A DNA stretch of 64,000 nt, taken from the NCBI GenBank assembly GCA_035570275.1, contig DATMNI010000279.1, forward strand, positions 22,677 to 86,676, written 5' to 3'. Shown here one piece after another: positions 17,758-27,208 of the stretch (the first letter of the stretch is position 1; each line of letters begins with the position of its first letter). The notes beneath the pieces are model-generated. The model saw only the letters and a program-made list of their open reading frames with translations. It had not been told where the DNA came from and searched no databases. The stretch is from DATMNI01 sp035570275. GTDB taxonomy: Bacteria; Acidobacteriota; Terriglobia; Bryobacterales; Bryobacteraceae. The position numbers and the translations under genes were made by a program.

Positions 17758-18321
17758 ATGATCTCTTTCTTCACTCCGATGGCCCATCACGAATCGCAGC
17801 CCTTCAAAGGGAAAAACCGGCGGACCGCCAATCGGTACACCATGAGGACGCCATTGCAGTATCGCACCTCGGGCAGCACGCCCCAATCTGCCTGGAAACG
17901 CGGCCATACCCTCGACATCAGCGCGGGCGGCATTCTAATTGATATTCCTGAAGCGATGCCCGTTGGATCGAGGTTGGAACTCATGATGGACTGGCCTGGG
18001 CTATATCACTGCCGGCCCATGGTGCGCCTGTTCCTTACCGCGTCCGTCACGCGTACCGCCGCTCACACAAATGGCGCCTGCATCGCGTTGCGCATCCTCA
18101 ACCACCGGTTCGTCGACGTCCGCCCGGCCGCAGTCCGTCCCCCCAGGTGCGGCACGAACCCAGGCGGTGGCGTAGTAGCCAGGTTTTCATACAACTGTCA
18201 TATCATCGCCGCACAGGCGGGATATTCTGGCGGCACCTATGAAAAATTTGCCGACTGTCTTGCTGGCCTGTGCGGTCTTCGTTCCGGGCGGCGGATCTCA
18301 ACAGCTTCCCCATGCCATTGA
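17758..18321 (+). CDS. PilZ-domain protein
   Basis: PilZ domains bind cyclic-di-GMP. This one has a basic RTANRYTMRTPLQYRT start, the THTLDISAGGILIDI-type core (here RGHTLDISAGGILID) and a PVGSRLELMMDWP strand near residues 25-90. The start could be 17728, 17758 or 17779 (MAHHESQ). After the domain ends (about residue 120) the frame continues for some 65 residues without similarity and runs 83 bp into the next gene. A lost stop codon or a frameshift near 18110 is likely. The Pho-box-like site at 18184 lies inside this tail, which argues the tail is not functional coding sequence. Confidence 0.65.
   Translation: MISFFTPMAHHESQPFKGKNRRTANRYTMRTPLQYRTSGSTPQSAWKRGHTLDISAGGILIDIPEAMPVGSRLELMMDWPGLYHCRPMVRLFLTASVTRTAAHTNGACIALRILNHRFVDVRPAAVRPPRCGTNPGGGVVARFSYNCHIIAAQAGYSGGTYEKFADCLAGLCGLRSGRRISTASPCH
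18184..18201 (+). promoter_or_regulatory. Pho-box-like site upstream of the phosphoesterase gene
   Basis: TTTTCAT-ACAA-CTGTCAT has two 7-bp half-sites 11 bp apart, the second identical to the PhoB consensus half-site CTGTCAT and the first matching 5 of 7. The AT-rich 4-bp spacer also fits. It ends 37 bp before the phosphoesterase ATG at 18239, where it could act in a Pho-regulated promoter. Confidence 0.5.
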
Positions 18322-19982
18322 AGGCGGATATGAACTGCCTAACGGCTGGCGTCTCACACCCCTCGGCCGCGCCATCCAGACCGAAGACATGGTGCTCAAC
18401 GTTTCGGTCGCGCCCGACCGAAAGTCCGTCGTGGCCCTGCATTCTGGGTTCAACCCGCACGGTCTGGTGGTTGTCGACGCGCGTTCGGAGGAGGCGGCGC
18501 AACGCATTCCGCTGAAATCGGCGTGGCTGGGCCTGGCGTGGCACCCCAACGGCAAGCGTCTGTACGTTTCGGGAGGCAACGCCAATGGCCGGAAGCCCAC
18601 GCGCGCCCCCATTTACATCTTCGATTACGAAAACGGCCGTCTATCGAACCAGCCCTCGGGCACGCTCGAAGAGGCCATCGACACCTCGGAACTTTACTGG
18701 TCCGGCCTGGTCCATCACCATACCAAGCCGCTGCTGTTCGCCGCCAACCGCGGCACCGGCGCGGGGCCCAGCAACGTAGTCGTGTTCGATACCGCTTCCG
18801 GCAAACTTATCGAGCGCATCCCGGTTGAGGTCAACCCCTACGCACTGGCACTCAGCGACAACGGCCAGACCCTCTATGTCTCCAACTGGGGCAGCGATTC
18901 GGTGAGCGTCATCGATGTCAATACGCTGCGCGTCACCGGGCGCATCGCCGTCGGCGACAATCCCAATGACATGGCGCTCTCCAGGGATGGCCGGTTGTTC
19001 GTCTCCTGCGCCAACGACAATATTGTCGCAGTGATCGATACCAAAACGCGCCAGGTCATCGAGCGCGTTTCCACGGCGCTCACCCCGAACTCGCCTGAAG
19101 GCTCCACCCCCAACGCGCTGGCGCTCGACCGCGAGAACCAGATGCTCTTCATCGCCAATGCGGATAACAACGACGTGGCGGTGGTCAGGGTGGCCGAACG
19201 CGCCAAGAGCGAAGTGCTGGGATTCCTTCCAGTAGGCTGGTACCCCTCCGCGCTGGCTATCCAAGCGGGCAAGCTCTATGTGGGCAACAGCAAGGGCATG
19301 GGTTCTTACGCCGATATCCGCGGCCCTGGCAGCCCGCTGCCGCCCGGTCCCGAAGGCAACGGCTCGGTCAAGAGCCTTCAGAAGGGCAGTGTGGAGATCG
19401 TCGATCTCACTCAGTTGAAGACCAACCTTCGCGCCTGGACCAAACAGGTATACAACAATACGCCGTACCACGACGATCAACTGGTGGCCGCCAAGGCGCC
19501 GGCCGCGCCCACCGTCATACCTCGCGAAGTAGGGGTCGGATCGCCCATCAAGCACGTGCTCTACATCATCAAGGAGAATCGCACCTACGACCAGGTTCTG
19601 GGCGATCTCGGCAAGGGCAACGGCGACCCGCGCCTGACCATCTTTGGCGAAAAGGTCACACCCAATCATCACGCTCTGGCCCGGCCACCTCTGGGATCTG
19701 GCACAGAAGAAGGGGCTCACGTACCGCAGCTATGGCGAGTACGCCACGCGCGCCAGCACCGGCACCACCATGGAAGCGTCGCCCGGCGTGGGCGGACTGT
19801 TGGGCCACGTCGCGCCCAGGTTCAAGCTGCCCGGAATGCGCGATACCGACAACATCGCCGAATTCCTGCGCGAATTCGACGAGTACGAGCGCAACTTCGA
19901 CAGCCCGGATCCCGCCAAACGGCTGCCGAATTTCATGGTGATGAGCCTGCCTGAGGATCACACCGCCGGGACGACAGCATAT

Positions 19983-20005
19983 TCTCATCGAAGGATGAGC
20001 CTGAA
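19983..20005 (+). repeat. left-end inverted repeat of the insertion sequence
   Basis: TCTCATCGAAGGATGAGCCTGAA is the imperfect inverse complement of the two right-end copies at 21467-21488 and 21502-21523. It lies 7 bp inside the element edge. Confidence 0.8.
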
Positions 20006-20113
20006 CGGGACGCGTGAGGGTGTCGGGGGCGGAGTCTCCTTTCCAATGATATTTTGATGCTCGGGGCCGACCAACGGGAGGCGCGGCGAGCCCGCAAACT
20101 GCCGTTGTTTTTC

Positions 20114-20145
20114 CTTCCTTAGGAAGGTTTTGGTTTTTGGGTTTT
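20114..20145 (+). terminator. Rho-independent-type hairpin with T-rich tail inside the insertion sequence
   Basis: CCTTCC-TTA-GGAAGG (20114-20128) is followed by a T-rich run on the plus strand. It points away from the host gene into the element and could block read-through transcription toward the transposase antisense strand. Confidence 0.5.
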
Positions 20146-20206
20146 TCGGTTTCGGAGCGTAGCGTGCAACCGGCCGCCGACCAACTGGAGGCAGGCTCCG
20201 TGGCCA

Positions 20207-21431
20207 TCACGCAGTGCGCTTCGGTTGGAAGCTCTGGAAGAGTTTGCGCTTGGCGCTCTGCATCGCTAGAGCGGCTTCGGTATCGGATTGGCTCTTTACC
20301 ATGTGGTCCAGTTCCGCCAGCGTGATTTGTGGCCTCAGGTATTTGTCGCAGCCAGGCATTTCCCGAAACAGTTCGAACGGGGTGGCCCACCGCAAGTAGA
20401 CACGGCGCCGCTTGCCATTGGCGGCGGTGAGAATCTGGGGCACGGCGCAGGGACGATGGAAGTTGACGTAAGGGTTCAGGTGCTCCCGATGGAACCGGTC
20501 GAGCGCCTCCGCGTGTTTCGCATCGATGTAACCAAACCCGATGTGCTTGCGGATCACCGTTCTTGGCCTCCACCAGGCCGTTGTCGCCGCAGCGATGAGC
20601 GCGTGACTTGGTCTGCTGGATGAGTAGTTTGTCCAGCAATTTGGCCACGGTGTAGTTGATGAACTCGCTGCCATTGTCGGAATGAAACCCGCGAATCACG
20701 AAGGGGAACTGTTGCAAAATCGCTTCCAGCGCGGGGATCAGCCACAACTCCGAGATCTGTGGAGTCGCGGCCGCAATCTCCCACTGCGTCACTTCGTCGA
20801 CGGCATTGATCTGATACAAGCCTTTGCGCCCCTGTTGATCTCCCTGATGGACGGTATCGATGCGCAGAAAGCCGGGCTCGCCACGTGGTTGCGGTTTGCG
20901 CCGTTCGCCGATCGGAACCGACGTCGGCCGCGTGGGTTGATAGCTGGTGTTGCGCTTCCGGTACGCCGCGGTGTTGCGCAGTCGATAGAGGTGCGCCACC
21001 GAGATCGACGACAGCCGCACATACGCCGATTGCGCGTAGTCGCTGTATTCCCGCTCGAAAATCCGTCGCGTCGCCGGTCCGCTTAAGTTCCCGTGCGCCT
21101 TGTCGACGTAGGCAAGCAGATCGATGTCGGCAGCCGTGTACCGCTTGGCGAACTTGGTCCGCTGGTAGACGGCTGCCTTTACCCGTCCGGTGCGGCGTTG
21201 GAGCGCAATCAAGCGCGTGACCTGCGCTCGGCTCAATCCCGTCATCCGACAGATGTATCGCCGCACCAGTCCCTTGTCCGGTTTGTTCAAGCTCGCGTAC
21301 TGGAGCCGTACGAGCGTTTTCTCGACCCAAGCGTACACCTCCTCTTGCCGCTGGCCGGCAAACCGCAGATCTTCGCTTCCGGCCAGAAACGCCCGGATCT
21401 GCTCCAGGCTGGTGGCCTCTGTGTCGTCCAT
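20207..21431 (-). pseudogene. DDE transposase of the insertion sequence, frameshifted
   Basis: From ATG 21431 the frame encodes an N-terminal helix-turn-helix region (MTGLSRAQVTRLIALQRRTGRV) and an integrase core with the catalytic Asp in FLRIDTVHQGD. The second Asp is in FHSDNGSEF and the Glu in NGLVEAKNG, 35 residues after it. At about 20557 the coding similarity moves to the +1 frame (VIRKHIGFGYIDAKHAEALDRF, then LNPYVNFHRPC) and ends at 20207. The shift site AAGAACGGTGATCC is not a typical slippery sequence, so it looks like an inactivating mutation and not programmed frameshifting. If so, the copy cannot move itself. Confidence 0.8.
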
Positions 21432-21466
21432 GCTGATGATCAATCCCCATCATCCCGTCTTTCCCT

Positions 21467-21523
21467 TTCAGGCTCATCTTGCGTGAGAATCCGATCGCCA
21501 GTTCAGGCTCATCTTGCATGAGA
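21467..21523 (+). repeat. two direct copies of the 22-bp end repeat at the right end of the insertion sequence
   Basis: TTCAGGCTCATCTTGCRTGAGA occurs at 21467-21488 and 21502-21523 (one difference), 35 bp apart. The outer copy lies 7 bp inside the element edge, mirroring the left end. Doubled subterminal sites are probably transposase-binding sites. Confidence 0.8.
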
Positions 21524-21796
21524 CAAGAGTCGACTCCCGGGCGCTTCACTCCGATTGCCATGGTGGCCAACAACGATTATGCCGTCGGTATGATGGTGGA
21601 CCGCGTCGCGCATAGCCGCTACTGGCCCGAGACCGCCATCTTCATCATCGAGGACGACGCGCAGGACGGCCCCGATCACGTCGACGCGCGCCGTACTACG
21701 GGTTACGTAGTTAGTCCCTACATCAAACGCCAGAGCGTCGACAGCACGCTCTACACCACCAGCTCCTTTCTGCGCACCATGGAACTGCTGCTTGGC

Positions 21797-21830
<34 letters not shown>

Positions 21831-22152
21831 ACCCGATGTACGCCGCGTTCAGCGACCAGCCCGACCTCACCGCGTTCGTACACGTGAAGCCGCAGGTGGA
21901 CGTGATGGAGAAGAACACCGTGCGCGCATATGGCGCGCGCCGATCCATGAAGATGGATTTCCGCGATGTCGACGAAGCCCCCATGGCGGAGTTGAACGAG
22001 ATTCTCTGGAAGAGCATCAAGGGCGCGGATTCGACGGTACCGGCTCCTGTGCACCGCGTCCGTTTCGCGGGCCGCTGACTATGCCGTCGCAGAAGTTCTA
22101 AACGGCGCCCAAGATCATAAACAAAAATCATAAACCAGGAGAGGAGACGACC

Positions 22153-23549
22153 ATGCTCATCACCCAGTCAAGAAGTGTATCCAGACGGCGCGCGGCCCGG
22201 CGCATAGCCCTGGCTATGGCCGCGGCAGTCTGCGGCGCCGCCCTGAACGCCCAATCGAACGCCATCGACGCGGCCATTGAGGGCTACGTCCGCGATGCAT
22301 CGGGCGGCATGATCCAGCGGGCGCATGTTACGGTCCGCAATTCGTCCACCAATGTCGCGTCGGAAACATTGACCAACGCCGACGGTTATTTCCGGTTCCC
22401 CTTGCTGCAGGTTGGCGCTTATGGACTCACCGCGGAGGCCGAGGGATTCAAGGCGATCACCAAGCCCGACCTCGCGCTGGGCGCGGGCCAGAAGATCCGG
22501 CTCGACTTCGATATGCAGGTGGGTTCGCAGGCCGAATCGGTCGAAGTGCCGGCCGAGACGTCCATGGAACTGGCCGACACCGGCTCGTCGGCGGTCGCTG
22601 GTATCGTCAGCCGCAAAGAACTGGAGGACCTTCCCATCGTTTCGCGAAACATTTACAACTTCCAACTGCTGGCCCCGGGTGTGCAGGGCCTCTCTAGCCC
22701 CACTTTTGGCACTACGCAGTTCGCGTTCGGTGGCAATGAGCGCTCCAGTTGGAACCTGGATGGCCTCGACAATACGCAGCGCGGCGGCTCGCGCCAGACC
22801 CGCATGGTGATCACTACGCCCGAAGCGGTGGAAGAAGTCCAGGTGCTTTCAAATGGGTACTCGGCCGAGTTCGGCCTGGCGGCGGGCGGGCAGGTGAACG
22901 TGATCCTGAAGTCCGGCACGAACCAGTACCACGGATCGGAGCTCTTTCTTTACCGGCCGCAAAGCTGGCAGGCCCGACCCTCACTGGCAGCGGTGAATCC
23001 CGAGGAGACCTGGTGGGATGACGCCCTCACCTTTGGCGGGCCCATCCGCAAGGACCGGATTTTCTTCTTCACGCAATACGACCACAACCCTTACCTGCGG
23101 CCCAATGCGCTCACCATCCTGCCCGCCAATGCCGCGGCGCTCAATCTGCCGGCCAACCAGCAGGGCACCGCGCCCTTCGGTGAAACCTACGATACCTCTA
23201 TGATATTCTTCAACAGTGGATATCCGGTGCATGCGGTCTCCGGCATCGACCTGAATAACGACGGGATCTCGAACGACCGGCCGCTTTTCCGCGGGCGGAA
23301 TGACGTGTCCGGTCCCGGCCTCACGCAGTTCGACGCGCGCCTGCAGCGGTCTTTCACGTTGCGCGAACGGTACGTATCGTGAGCCTGCTGGAAGCCGAGA
23401 ACGCGCTGAACCACACCAACGCAAATTGCAGCACCGCCGGCGGGTGTTCGGGAGCTGTGGTCAACACCGCCACCGCCGTGGACTTCGGCCGCATCACCAG
23501 CGCCCGCACGGCGCGCAATGTGCAGTTCGGTTTCAAATTCGTGTTCTGA
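22153..23549 (+). pseudogene. TonB-dependent receptor, barrel deleted and frameshifted
   Basis: The 5' part is normal: signal peptide, carboxypeptidase-like domain (AAIEGYVRDASGGMIQRAHVTV) and plug (EAVEEVQVLSNGYSAEFGLAAGGQVNVILKSG). After GTAPFGETYDTS the frame passes straight to a near-C-terminal segment, PVHAVSGIDLNNDGISNDRPLFRGRND. Around 500-600 barrel residues are therefore missing in frame. A frameshift and stop near 23380 (RERYVS then TGA) cut off the last 55 residues, which continue in another frame as LLEAENALNHTNANCS and end in QFGFKFVF at 23549. Its surviving C-terminus closely resembles that of the receptor relic ending at 29409. SD AGGAGAGGAG precedes the ATG. Confidence 0.85.
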
Positions 23550-23557
23550 GGTGACTC

Positions 23558-24577
23558 GTGAAGATTCTTCGCACCGTTTTTCTCTCCAGCGTCGTATTGC
23601 TCACCGGCGGCTGGGGCGCGCGCGGACATCAAAGCGCAAACCGCGCCGCCGTCCGGGCGCTGCCCGCCGATGGCCCACTCTTTCTCAAGGAGTACGAGGA
23701 CTGGATCTCGAAGACTGGTCCCGTGCCGGACTCATGGCGCGGCAACAGCGAGGCCTATTCGAAGATCTTCGAGGACCCGAATCACGGATGGTTCAAGGAG
23801 CAATTCGCTTTCATGACTGCCATCCCGCGATCGCGCTACGAGTTCGTGTTGCGCCTCTATGACGAATTCCTGAAAATCCGCGAGAAGGATCCCGACCGCG
23901 CGGCGCTCACCAACGTGCGATGGACCGGCACGCTGCCCTATGCCGCGATGGAGAACTACGACCGCATGAAATCCGCCATGCGCCTCTACCGTCGCCAGAC
24001 GGCCGATTCCTCCGCCGAATCGCAGAAGGACGCGAAGTATGTGGCGCAGGACATCGCCTTCTACATGGGCTGGCTCGGCCATTACACCGCCGATGGCGCG
24101 CAGCCGCTGCACGACACTATTCACCATGACGGCTGGCAGGGCCCGAATCCCAAGCAGTACACGACTGACCCGCGCGTTCACGGCCGCTTTGAGAGCGCCT
24201 TCGTCGACCTGATCCAGTTGACTGACGCCGATCTCGGGCCGCTCATGGAGAAGCCGAAGCTGTTGGACGATCCCTTCGCTGCCATCCTGGCCCATCTGGA
24301 CGATGCCGCCACGCACGTTGAAGAGGTCTACATCCTGGATAAATCCGGCGCCTTCGCCGACAAGAACAGTGAGCCCGCCCGCCGGCTCGCCCGAACGCAA
24401 CTCGCCAAGGCGGCCGCCCTTCTCCGCGATCTGACCTTCACAGCCTGGGTGGAAAGCGCGAAACCGATGACCCCCGCAAGTGCAGGCTCGAACCCCATCA
24501 GCCGCTCCCACCCACGCTACAATCCCGAGACCGGCACTGCCGCGCCCGGCCCTGCGGTAAAGCGGAACGGCCAATGA
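23558..24577 (+). CDS. S1/P1 nuclease/phospholipase C-like zinc enzyme
   Basis: The start is GTG 23558, set by GAGG at 23548-23551, right after the receptor stop (9 bp). The 339-residue protein has a signal peptide cleaved near LTGGWGARGHQ, leaving an N-terminal Trp and nearby His, the typical first zinc ligand of S1/P1 nucleases and zinc phospholipases C. Further likely ligands lie in GHYTADGAQPLHD (residues about 172-185) and the IHHDGW that follows. Known relatives cleave single-stranded nucleic acid or phospholipid outside the cytoplasm. Its place after a receptor and a phosphoesterase suggests phosphorus scavenging. A fossil second copy of this family lies at about 33150. Confidence 0.8.
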   Translation: MKILRTVFLSSVVLLTGGWGARGHQSANRAAVRALPADGPLFLKEYEDWISKTGPVPDSWRGNSEAYSKIFEDPNHGWFKEQFAFMTAIPRSRYEFVLRLYDEFLKIREKDPDRAALTNVRWTGTLPYAAMENYDRMKSAMRLYRRQTADSSAESQKDAKYVAQDIAFYMGWLGHYTADGAQPLHDTIHHDGWQGPNPKQYTTDPRVHGRFESAFVDLIQLTDADLGPLMEKPKLLDDPFAAILAHLDDAATHVEEVYILDKSGAFADKNSEPARRLARTQLAKAAALLRDLTFTAWVESAKPMTPASAGSNPISRSHPRYNPETGTAAPGPAVKRNGQ

Positions 24578-24978
24578 AACCGCCGGCACTTGATGTGCTG
24601 CTGTCTGGTTACGGTTCGAAGAAGCTTTGGCCGAGAACCCGTTTCGCCCAGCCCGTTCGCATGCGGCACGCGATGATACCGCAGCCCACCCCGTATGCAG
24701 GTGAGATGAAGCGTTTTGATGCGATCGTGCTGGCGCGCCGGTTCGCCGTCCCCCGAAGCCATTGTACGAACCGGTTCGCCCTCTCCGTGGGTAGTAACGC
24801 TCACGTTACTGGGAGATCGTAACAGCGATGTGACGTTTTCGCTGAGAATAAGCCCCCACGGTCTTCTGCCGCACCACTAATTCCGCTTACCGTCTTCATT
24901 GCAAACTTTCACGGCCTGTTTATCCGTTTGAAACCGTTTCGGCGCAAACCTAAGTCAGGTATCGGGGAGCCGAAACGT
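24578..24978 (+). other. intergenic region upstream of the OlsF-like gene
   Basis: No gene is seen in about 400 bp. The region contains the perfect inverted repeat at 24794-24809 and a TCGTAAC/ATGTGAC pair at 24817-24834, so it is probably a regulated promoter region. Confidence 0.5.
24794..24809. promoter_or_regulatory. perfect 6-4-6 inverted repeat GTAACG-ctca-CGTTAC
   Basis: It is an operator-like palindrome 170 bp before the OlsF-like start. Eight bases further on, TCGTAAC-agcg-ATGTGAC (24817-24834) repeats the same core with 11-bp phasing, as in the porin-pstS region at 16076. The binding protein is unknown. Confidence 0.4.
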
Positions 24979-26820
24979 ATGCAGACCGAAACGATCCGCG
25001 AGCCGCTTTCTGTTTTTGGGCTCTTGAACGAACCCCTGCGCAGCATGCTCACTCCGATGCAGCCGGCCATTCAGAAGCTGTTTGCGTTTGACCGCCTGCA
25101 GCGGGTCTTCGATGCCGCCCGCCGTGCCGGCCATGGAACCGAGCCGGTGGCTCGGGTCCTGGAGTTACTCGGCATCACCTGGCATGTCGATCCAGTGGAC
25201 CTTCAGTACATCCCGCGGTGCGGACCCGTGGTAGCCATCGCCAATCATCCCTTCGGCTTGCTGGAAGGCGCGATTCTGGCCACCCTCCTTCCCCGGATTC
25301 GGCCGGACGTCAGAATACTGGCGAACTCGATTCTTGCGAATATCCCCGAACTTCGTGAAAAATGCATTTTCATCAATCCGTTCGGCAGTCACAAATCGGT
25401 CTCAAGCAACGCCGACGCACTCCGCCAGTGCCTGGCATGGCTGCGCGGCGGCGGCCTGTTGGTGGCGTTTCCCGCCGGCGAAGTGGCCCACCTGGATTTT
25501 CGCAACGGAACTCTCGCCGACCCGCCATGGAACCGGTCTGTCGCCTGGCTGGCGCAACTTTCCGGCGCCGCGGTCCTACCGATCTTTTTCAAGGGCGCCA
25601 ACAGTATGGCTTTTCAACTGGCGGGCCTGGTTCATCCCGGCCTGCGTACCGCCAGCTTGCCGCGCGAGTTGCTCAACAAGCGCGGCTGGAATGTGGAGAT
25701 CCGCATCGGCCGCCCCGTTTCTCAGGCGACCCTCCAGGCCTTTCCCGACAGCCGCGAGACCATCAAGTATCTTCGCTGCCGCACCCACCTGTTGGACATC
25801 GGCGTGTTTAACACTCGCCAGGTCAACAATGCCGGCCGCGTATCGCCTGGTTGCGGAATCACCGCCGTCCGTGTGTTTCAAGCCTTCAAGAAACTTGCCC
25901 CCGTGGTCTCACAGCTTCCGCAAAGGGAAATGACGCGTGAGATTGACCGTCTGGCTCCCTATCAGAAACTCTGCGCCGCGGGCGATCTGGCCGTCTATTT
26001 GGCAAGCGCCGGCGAACTACCCAACGTCCTGCGCGAGATCGGCCGTCTCCGCGAGATCGCATTTCGAGGCGCCGGCGAAGGTACCGGCCATGCGTTTGAC
26101 CTGGACCGCTTCGACCGGCACTACCTCCATCTGGTCTTGTGGAACCAGAGCCGCGAAGAGGTGGTGGGTGGATATCGCCTGGGTCCTACCACTGCCATTC
26201 TCCCCCGCTACGGCGTTGCCGGCCTGTACACCAGTACTCTGTTCCGCTACAGCAATGATCTCTTTGACCGCATCGGACCCGCGGTCGAACTGGGCCGATC
26301 GTTCGTGCGGCCAGAGTATCAGCGGCAGTACACTCCGCTGTTGCTGCTCTGGAAGGGCATCGGCCGCTATGTGGCCGGCAACCCGCGGTGTTCCGCCCTG
26401 TTCGGCGCCGTCAGCATCAGCAACCGCTATCATCCAGTGTCGCGGCAGCTCCTGGTGAAGTTCCTGGAAGCGCATCGCGCCAGCGGCCTGGCGCCCATGG
26501 TTACGCCCCGTCATCCCTACCGGCCCGATGCGCAAGTTTTCCGCCGCACCGGGCAGACTCCGCACGTGCGAGACGATGTGGAGCAACTCTCCCTCCTCAT
26601 CGAAGATCTGGAATCCGACCGCAAAGGCATCCCGATCCTGGTCAAGCAGTATCTTCGCACCGGAGGAGAGTTGCTCGCCTTCAACGTAGACAGCGGCTTT
26701 TCGGGCGTACTGGACGCTCTCATCATGGTGGATTTGAAGGGTGCGCCCCCAGCCCTGCTCGAGCGTGTCATGGGTAAACCCGGAGCTGCCACCTTCACGG
26801 CCTGGCACGCGAAATGTTAG
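24979..26820 (+). CDS. bifunctional acyltransferase, probable ornithine-lipid synthase (OlsF-like)
   Basis: ATG 24979 follows GGGGAG (24964-24969). Residues about 65-275 form a PlsC/OlsA-type O-acyltransferase domain with NHPFGLLEG in place of the HX4D motif, then INPFG and FPAGEVAHLD. Residues about 320-600 form a GNAT-like OlsB domain (FDLDRFDRHYLHLVLWNQ, VVGGYRLGPT, ELGRSFVRPEYQ). This two-domain order is that of OlsF, where the C-terminal half makes lyso-ornithine lipid and the N-terminal half adds the second acyl chain. Ornithine lipid contains no phosphorus and commonly replaces phospholipid under phosphate limitation, matching the neighbouring genes. Other hemolysin-like acyltransferase fusions look similar, so substrate is inference. 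Confidence 0.75.
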   Translation: MQTETIREPLSVFGLLNEPLRSMLTPMQPAIQKLFAFDRLQRVFDAARRAGHGTEPVARVLELLGITWHVDPVDLQYIPRCGPVVAIANHPFGLLEGAILATLLPRIRPDVRILANSILANIPELREKCIFINPFGSHKSVSSNADALRQCLAWLRGGGLLVAFPAGEVAHLDFRNGTLADPPWNRSVAWLAQLSGAAVLPIFFKGANSMAFQLAGLVHPGLRTASLPRELLNKRGWNVEIRIGRPVSQATLQAFPDSRETIKYLRCRTHLLDIGVFNTRQVNNAGRVSPGCGITAVRVFQAFKKLAPVVSQLPQREMTREIDRLAPYQKLCAAGDLAVYLASAGELPNVLREIGRLREIAFRGAGEGTGHAFDLDRFDRHYLHLVLWNQSREEVVGGYRLGPTTAILPRYGVAGLYTSTLFRYSNDLFDRIGPAVELGRSFVRPEYQRQYTPLLLLWKGIGRYVAGNPRCSALFGAVSISNRYHPVSRQLLVKFLEAHRASGLAPMVTPRHPYRPDAQVFRRTGQTPHVRDDVEQLSLLIEDLESDRKGIPILVKQYLRTGGELLAFNVDSGFSGVLDALIMVDLKGAPPALLERVMGKPGAATFTAWHAKC

Positions 26821-27208
26821 GCAGCCCATCAAAAACCGCCCGCCGCCTTGCGCTCTGGGCGCTGGCGGCACAGATATCCGCGTCTCAAACGCTGCCCGAA
26901 AAGCTCATCGAAGCCGGCCATTGGAAGCGAGCGCGGTCCATCGTCGAAAGCCGCTTTCAAAAGCAGCCGAACGATCCTCTGACCAACTTTCTGCTCTCGC
27001 AAATTCGAAATGCGTTCAGGGATCGCGAATCGCCCATGAAGTTCGCGGAGCGGGCCGTTGCGCTCGACGGCGGCACCGCGAGGTACCACCGGAGGTTGCC
27101 GAGGTGATCGGCGTCACGGCGCAACATGCCGGGCTCTTCCAGCAAGTCCTGCTCGCCCGGCGATTCAAGAAGGAAATTGACACTGCCATTGCGCTGGACC
27201 CCCGGGCC
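26814..27208 (+). pseudogene. TPR-type protein, frameshifted and truncated, fused to a receptor relic
   Basis: It starts with ATG overlapping the acyltransferase stop and encodes a signal-like segment and helical repeats (KLIEAGHWKRARSIVES, MKFAERAVALDG). At about 27096 a base appears to be missing (CGG-AG-GTT where CGG CAG GTT is expected). The similarity then continues in another frame as VAEVIGVTAQHAGLFQQVLLARRFKKEIDTA and stops at ALDPR. The following sequence belongs to a TonB receptor, so a deletion fused the two genes. Confidence 0.7.

Larger units (their letters stand above)
19976..21530 (-). mobile_element. 1,555-bp insertion sequence with DDE (IS3/IS481-like) transposase, 4-bp target duplication
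   Basis: The element is flanked by CGAC at 19972-19975 and 21531-21534. Excision with one copy restores the host reading frame, so both ends are well defined. Copies of a 22-23 bp end repeat lie exactly 7 bp inside each edge, with a further copy on the right. One transposase frame, carrying a frameshift, occupies most of the element on the minus strand. The family was judged from the DDE spacing (35 residues) and 4-bp duplication; assignment to IS481 versus a related group is not certain. Confidence 0.88.

Noticed and set aside
19656..20100. Extension of the transposase frame across the left end of the insertion sequence
   Set aside because: The frame only stays open by chance after the frameshift and runs out of the element into the antisense of the host gene.
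20551..20570. Programmed frameshift in the transposase
   Set aside because: The shift is +1 at a sequence without a run of A or a recognisable slippery heptamer.
20554..21573. A second 339-residue frame over the transposase
   Set aside because: It is a frame-shifted shadow of the transposase and crosses the right end of the element into host DNA.
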